A stretch of DNA of 64,000 bases, from assembly GCA_964441505.1 (NCBI GenBank), contig CAYTUV010000019.1:6375-70374 (forward strand). Direction: 5' to 3'. Positions 61,714 to 64,000 of the stretch are shown here, piece after piece. The DNA comes from Fen-1258 sp964441505. GTDB taxonomy: Bacteria; Bacteroidota; Ignavibacteria; Ignavibacteriales; Melioribacteraceae. The translations under genes were made by a program, and so were the position numbers. The number at the start of each line of letters is the position of its first letter. Position 1 is the stretch's first letter. The notes beneath the pieces are model-generated. The model made no database searches and was not told where the DNA came from. It saw nothing but the letters and a program-made list of their open reading frames with translations.

Positions 61714-62958
61714 TTATTTATGCAGTTCGAATGAATCGTACAACTTTCCTTCAACCGTGTAGGATTTGAATGAAAGCTTATCGCCTTCAAAGCCGATTGT
61801 TTGAAATAACTGAACATTGCCGCCAACTTTAACCATCAGATTTTTATATGAGGAATTTACAGAATACATCTTCGGTCCTGACACAGAGACAACATATACT
61901 GTTCCCTTTTCGACATCTTCAACAGGCTGGCCATCCTTAATTTTCCTGCTTCTGGAATAGGTATGATCATGACCTGTTAAAACCAGATCAACATCATATT
62001 TATCAAAAAGGGGCTGAAAAGCTTTTCTTGTATCCAGATCATCTCTCTCATCTCCTGATGAATAGATGGGATGATGAAATGCAACGATCACCCACTTGCA
62101 CTTATTATTCTGTAACAGTTTCTCCATCCACAGAGCTGGCTCAGAAAGTTTATCCTTTTTATTAGAGTTAATCATTATGATTCTTACACCTTGATAATCA
62201 ATGTAATATGATGACTCTTCGAAACCTGCTAAACCATTTTCCGGTAATGTAAAATGTGCCCTATATATGGAGGAGACTTCTTTCCCACGTTTCTTCCTCC
62301 CTTTTTCATCCAGAATAAATTGTCCATCCTTCGTAAGGAAATCAATATCGTGGTTTCCTGCTGTCATTATTGAGGGAATCATACTGAAAAATGGTTCTGC
62401 TGCAAAAAACAATTCTTCATATTGTTTATCAACCGGTTCCGAGATCAAATCTCCTGTAAATAACCAGAATTTTGAATTGGGAGAGGTTTTAAAAGCCTGT
62501 CGGAACATACGCGAACAATGTTCTTTCAAATCATTCTGAGGATCGCCAAAAAAGGTAAAAGTGAAGGGTTCAATTGTATTCTTTGCAGTTGTGAACTGAT
62601 TCCACTCACTCCATATTGAATCAGAGCCAACTCTGTATAAGTACATCGTATTAGCTTTCAAATCTTTAATCACAGCGGAATAATGAAAGACCGTCTTAGA
62701 TCTATCAGTGAGAAACTTTTCTTTAACTGCAACGACCGTTACTGCTTTTTCCTTAAATTCAATCCACTGTTCGGATTCGGCAATCTGAATTTTTGGTTCC
62801 GTAACTTCACTGGTTGTTCGCCAGGTAACTGCAATCTCTGAACTCGGTCGCTCAGTCAGATTGAGTATAATTCTAATTGGAGTTGATGTATCGGGCGATT
62901 GTGCATATATCACAATGTTTACAATGAAGAACAGAAGCAATAATCTATTTTTAATCAC
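61714..62958 (-). CDS. Secreted purple acid phosphatase-like metallophosphoesterase
   Basis: This 414-residue exported enzyme has a signal peptide (ending NIVIYAQS). An N-terminal fibronectin III-like domain (about residues 28-130, RIILNLTERPSSEIAVTWRT, containing YLYRVGSDSIWSEWNQF) is like those of purple acid phosphatases. The catalytic domain has FGDPQND, FTGDLIS, GNHD, FHHPIYSSG and LTGHDHTYSR. All metal ligands are present. It should hydrolyse phosphomonoesters or diesters in the periplasm or outside the cell. No T9SS tail is seen. Confidence 0.88.
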   Translation of the reverse strand: MIKNRLLLLFFIVNIVIYAQSPDTSTPIRIILNLTERPSSEIAVTWRTTSEVTEPKIQIAESEQWIEFKEKAVTVVAVKEKFLTDRSKTVFHYSAVIKDLKANTMYLYRVGSDSIWSEWNQFTTAKNTIEPFTFTFFGDPQNDLKEHCSRMFRQAFKTSPNSKFWLFTGDLISEPVDKQYEELFFAAEPFFSMIPSIMTAGNHDIDFLTKDGQFILDEKGRKKRGKEVSSIYRAHFTLPENGLAGFEESSYYIDYQGVRIIMINSNKKDKLSEPALWMEKLLQNNKCKWVIVAFHHPIYSSGDERDDLDTRKAFQPLFDKYDVDLVLTGHDHTYSRSRKIKDGQPVEDVEKGTVYVVSVSGPKMYSVNSSYKNLMVKVGGNVQLFQTIGFEGDKLSFKSYTVEGKLYDSFELHK

Positions 62959-63045
62959 GCAATTCCCTTTTTAATGACACGACACATTTTACTCTTAGCA
63001 ATTCAGATAGGTAATAAGACCTATTTGCGGTGATCTATAAATTAG

Positions 63046-63133
63046 CGGAAAGGGGGGGATTCGAACCCCCGGTCCCGCAATGCGGGACAACGGTTTTCGA
63101 GACCGCCGCATTCAACCACTCTGCCACCTTTCC
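63046..63133 (-). tRNA. tRNA-Ser (anticodon CGA)
   Basis: On the - strand GGAAAGG (acceptor) pairs with CCTTTCC at the 3' end, followed by a G discriminator; CCA is not encoded. The D-arm region is TGGCAGAGTGGTTGAATGC, the anticodon arm CGGTCTCGAAAACCG gives CGA, a long variable arm (TTGTCCCGCATTGCGGGAC) is typical of serine tRNA, and the T-arm includes GGGGGTTCGAATCCCCC. 88 nt. The surrounding 468-base gap (62959-63426) holds nothing else that I can identify. Confidence 0.96.
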
Positions 63134-63426
63134 GTTGAAATGCAATCGATTTTTGAGGTGGTAAAGTTACAAAACTGGAGAGAGTAATCAAATTTCTTGC
63201 GATCTTTGTGGTAATTCCAGCCGCAGTATTGAATCAGAGGATTCAACGCTTTGAATAAATAATTTAAAATTGTGTTAGCAGAAAATTAATATGTCCTCAT
63301 AATTTTATTTACTCTCTTATTATTTTTATCTAAATTTTTTATGAGTTTGTTGGTCATGTTACTAATAACCCTTTAGAAAGAAATACGGGGGTTAAATGTA
63401 TAAATCACTTGATGAGGAGAAAGACA

Positions 63427-63897
63427 ATGAAGAAATTATTATTGGTTATCACAGTAATGTTTTTTGTTTGTGCAAATTCTTATGCTCAATCGGTCGTTCA
63501 AAGCGGAAATTATTTTTATTCTAAAGACAGTCCCAACTATACCCTTCATGCTAATCAGGGTAAAAGAATTGTGGAATATGAGATTACTTTCACAAAAGCT
63601 TTCGAAAAGAAACCTAATGTTGTTATTATGCCTTCGCTTATTGATGCTGAAAGAGCCACACAAATTCGGTATAACATAAGAGCAACCGGAGTATCAAGAG
63701 ATGGCTTTGTTCTTTTGGCAGAAGTTTGGGGTGATACACAACTGAATTCAATAGGTGGTTTCTGGATAGCTACTGCTGAATATATCGCACCTCCTGCACC
63801 GGAAGTTGTTAAACCAGTTGAACCAGAGCCCGTTAAACCAGCTGCACCGGAGCCAAAACGGGCCGCACCAAAAAAATCTTCATCAAAAAAGAAATAA
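63427..63897 (+). CDS. Secreted H-type lectin-like protein
   Basis: This 156-residue protein has a signal peptide (MKKLLLVITVMFFVCANSYAQ). A domain of about 85 residues starts at SGNYFYSKDS and contains YEITFTKAFEKKPNVVIMPS and GFVLLAEVWGDTQLNSIGGF, ending WIATAEY. This matches the H-type lectin pattern (a strand with F-x-K-x-F..P-x-V, then a W-x-D and a final W-I-A). A Pro/Glu/Lys/Ala-rich tail (PEVVKPVEPEPVKP) and a Lys-rich end follow, likely flexible and surface-facing. Sugar binding is inferred. The open frame starts at 63409, but ATG 63427 has a GAGGAG site and fits the signal peptide. Confidence 0.75.
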   Translation: MKKLLLVITVMFFVCANSYAQSVVQSGNYFYSKDSPNYTLHANQGKRIVEYEITFTKAFEKKPNVVIMPSLIDAERATQIRYNIRATGVSRDGFVLLAEVWGDTQLNSIGGFWIATAEYIAPPAPEVVKPVEPEPVKPAAPEPKRAAPKKSSSKKK

Positions 63898-63919
63898 TAT
63901 TACCGGTTTAGGAAGTAAC

Positions 63920-64000
63920 GAGGCCGTTTCAAAAGTAATATCTAATTCAGTAGTGTCCGATAAAAAATAAAAGACAAGGGAAAAACCATAAGGATAAATC
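63920..64000. repeat. Second MITE-like copy (left end, cut by window end)
   Basis: GAGGCCGTTTCAAAAGTAAT (63920-63939) matches 18 of 20 bases of the left end of the element at 28796-28905. A CCGATAAAA stretch follows a little later in both. The right end is beyond the window, so its length and inverted repeats cannot be seen. Confidence 0.5.

Noticed and set aside
1..64000. CRISPR array, prophage, replication origin or defence island
   Set aside because: No regularly spaced identical repeats, cas genes, phage structural genes, dnaA box clusters or restriction genes were seen anywhere in the window.

Overview
The window looks like a chromosomal segment of an AT-rich member of the Bacteroidota/FCB group, most probably class Ignavibacteria. 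The evidence is: two secreted proteins end in a type IX secretion sorting tail of the NYPNPFNP kind; the trp and his promoters have the Bacteroidota form (TTG, about 18-20 nt, TAnnTTTG); the primary sigma factor is short (286 aa) and of the Bacteroidota type; and several accessory families are typical of this group. The assignment is inference from these features, not a database match.

Bases 1 to about 26,600 form a metal-resistance island. It opens with the 3' end of a CopB-type copper ATPase and a decayed histidine-kinase tail. Two paralogous heavy-metal efflux cassettes follow (1154-8240 and 8309-15326), each in the order: small HDYC/CxxC membrane protein, TolC-like channel, periplasmic adaptor, CzcA-type RND pump, PII-like protein, CcmE-like OB-fold protein. 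Cassette 1 ends in a truncated ccmF. Cassette 2 has an extra GDCCxxC-like zinc-ribbon protein and ends in a decayed fragment of a zntA 5' end. Next comes an ECF sigma/DUF5667 operon with a Met-rich Spy-like protein, two unknown envelope proteins and a SHOCT protein (15337-18915). Then come a compound-hairpin mobile-type repeat, a T9SS-secreted protein with Asp-rich repeats, a cluster of DUF302 copies (two intact, two broken), a ZntA-type Zn/Cd/Pb ATPase and a T9SS-tailed multicopper oxidase (to 26619). Together these could sense, pump out, bind and oxidise metals across both membranes.

From 26,600 to 31,900 there is a candidate small RNA or leader with a terminator, an RpoE-like sigma factor, rpoD (TTG start), a 110-bp MITE-like inverted repeat, a secreted alpha/beta hydrolase and a class V aminotransferase/desulfurase-like enzyme.

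The trp operon (31908-38592, + strand) is trpL-EGDCFBA, and the his operon (42311-48939, - strand) is hisL-GDCBHAF-IE. Both have a Bacteroidota promoter, a leader peptide rich in the regulatory amino acid (WWW, HHHH) and a terminator hairpin, so both look controlled by ribosome-mediated attenuation. Between them lie a GNAT acetyltransferase, a second compound-hairpin element, a pentapeptide-repeat protein, a putative lipoprotein and a sugar nucleotidyltransferase.

The last part (49,000-64,000) is mostly single genes: a metallophosphoesterase; a tandem pair of PEP-synthase-like ATP-grasp proteins that lack the phosphotransfer and PEP domains, one fused to a GAF-like sensor and a nucleotidyltransferase; gdhA; galT; a PGPGW membrane protein; an aldehyde dehydrogenase; a TerB-like protein; a DEAD-box helicase; a purple-acid-phosphatase-like enzyme; tRNA-Ser(CGA); an H-type lectin-like secreted protein; and the start of a second MITE-like copy.
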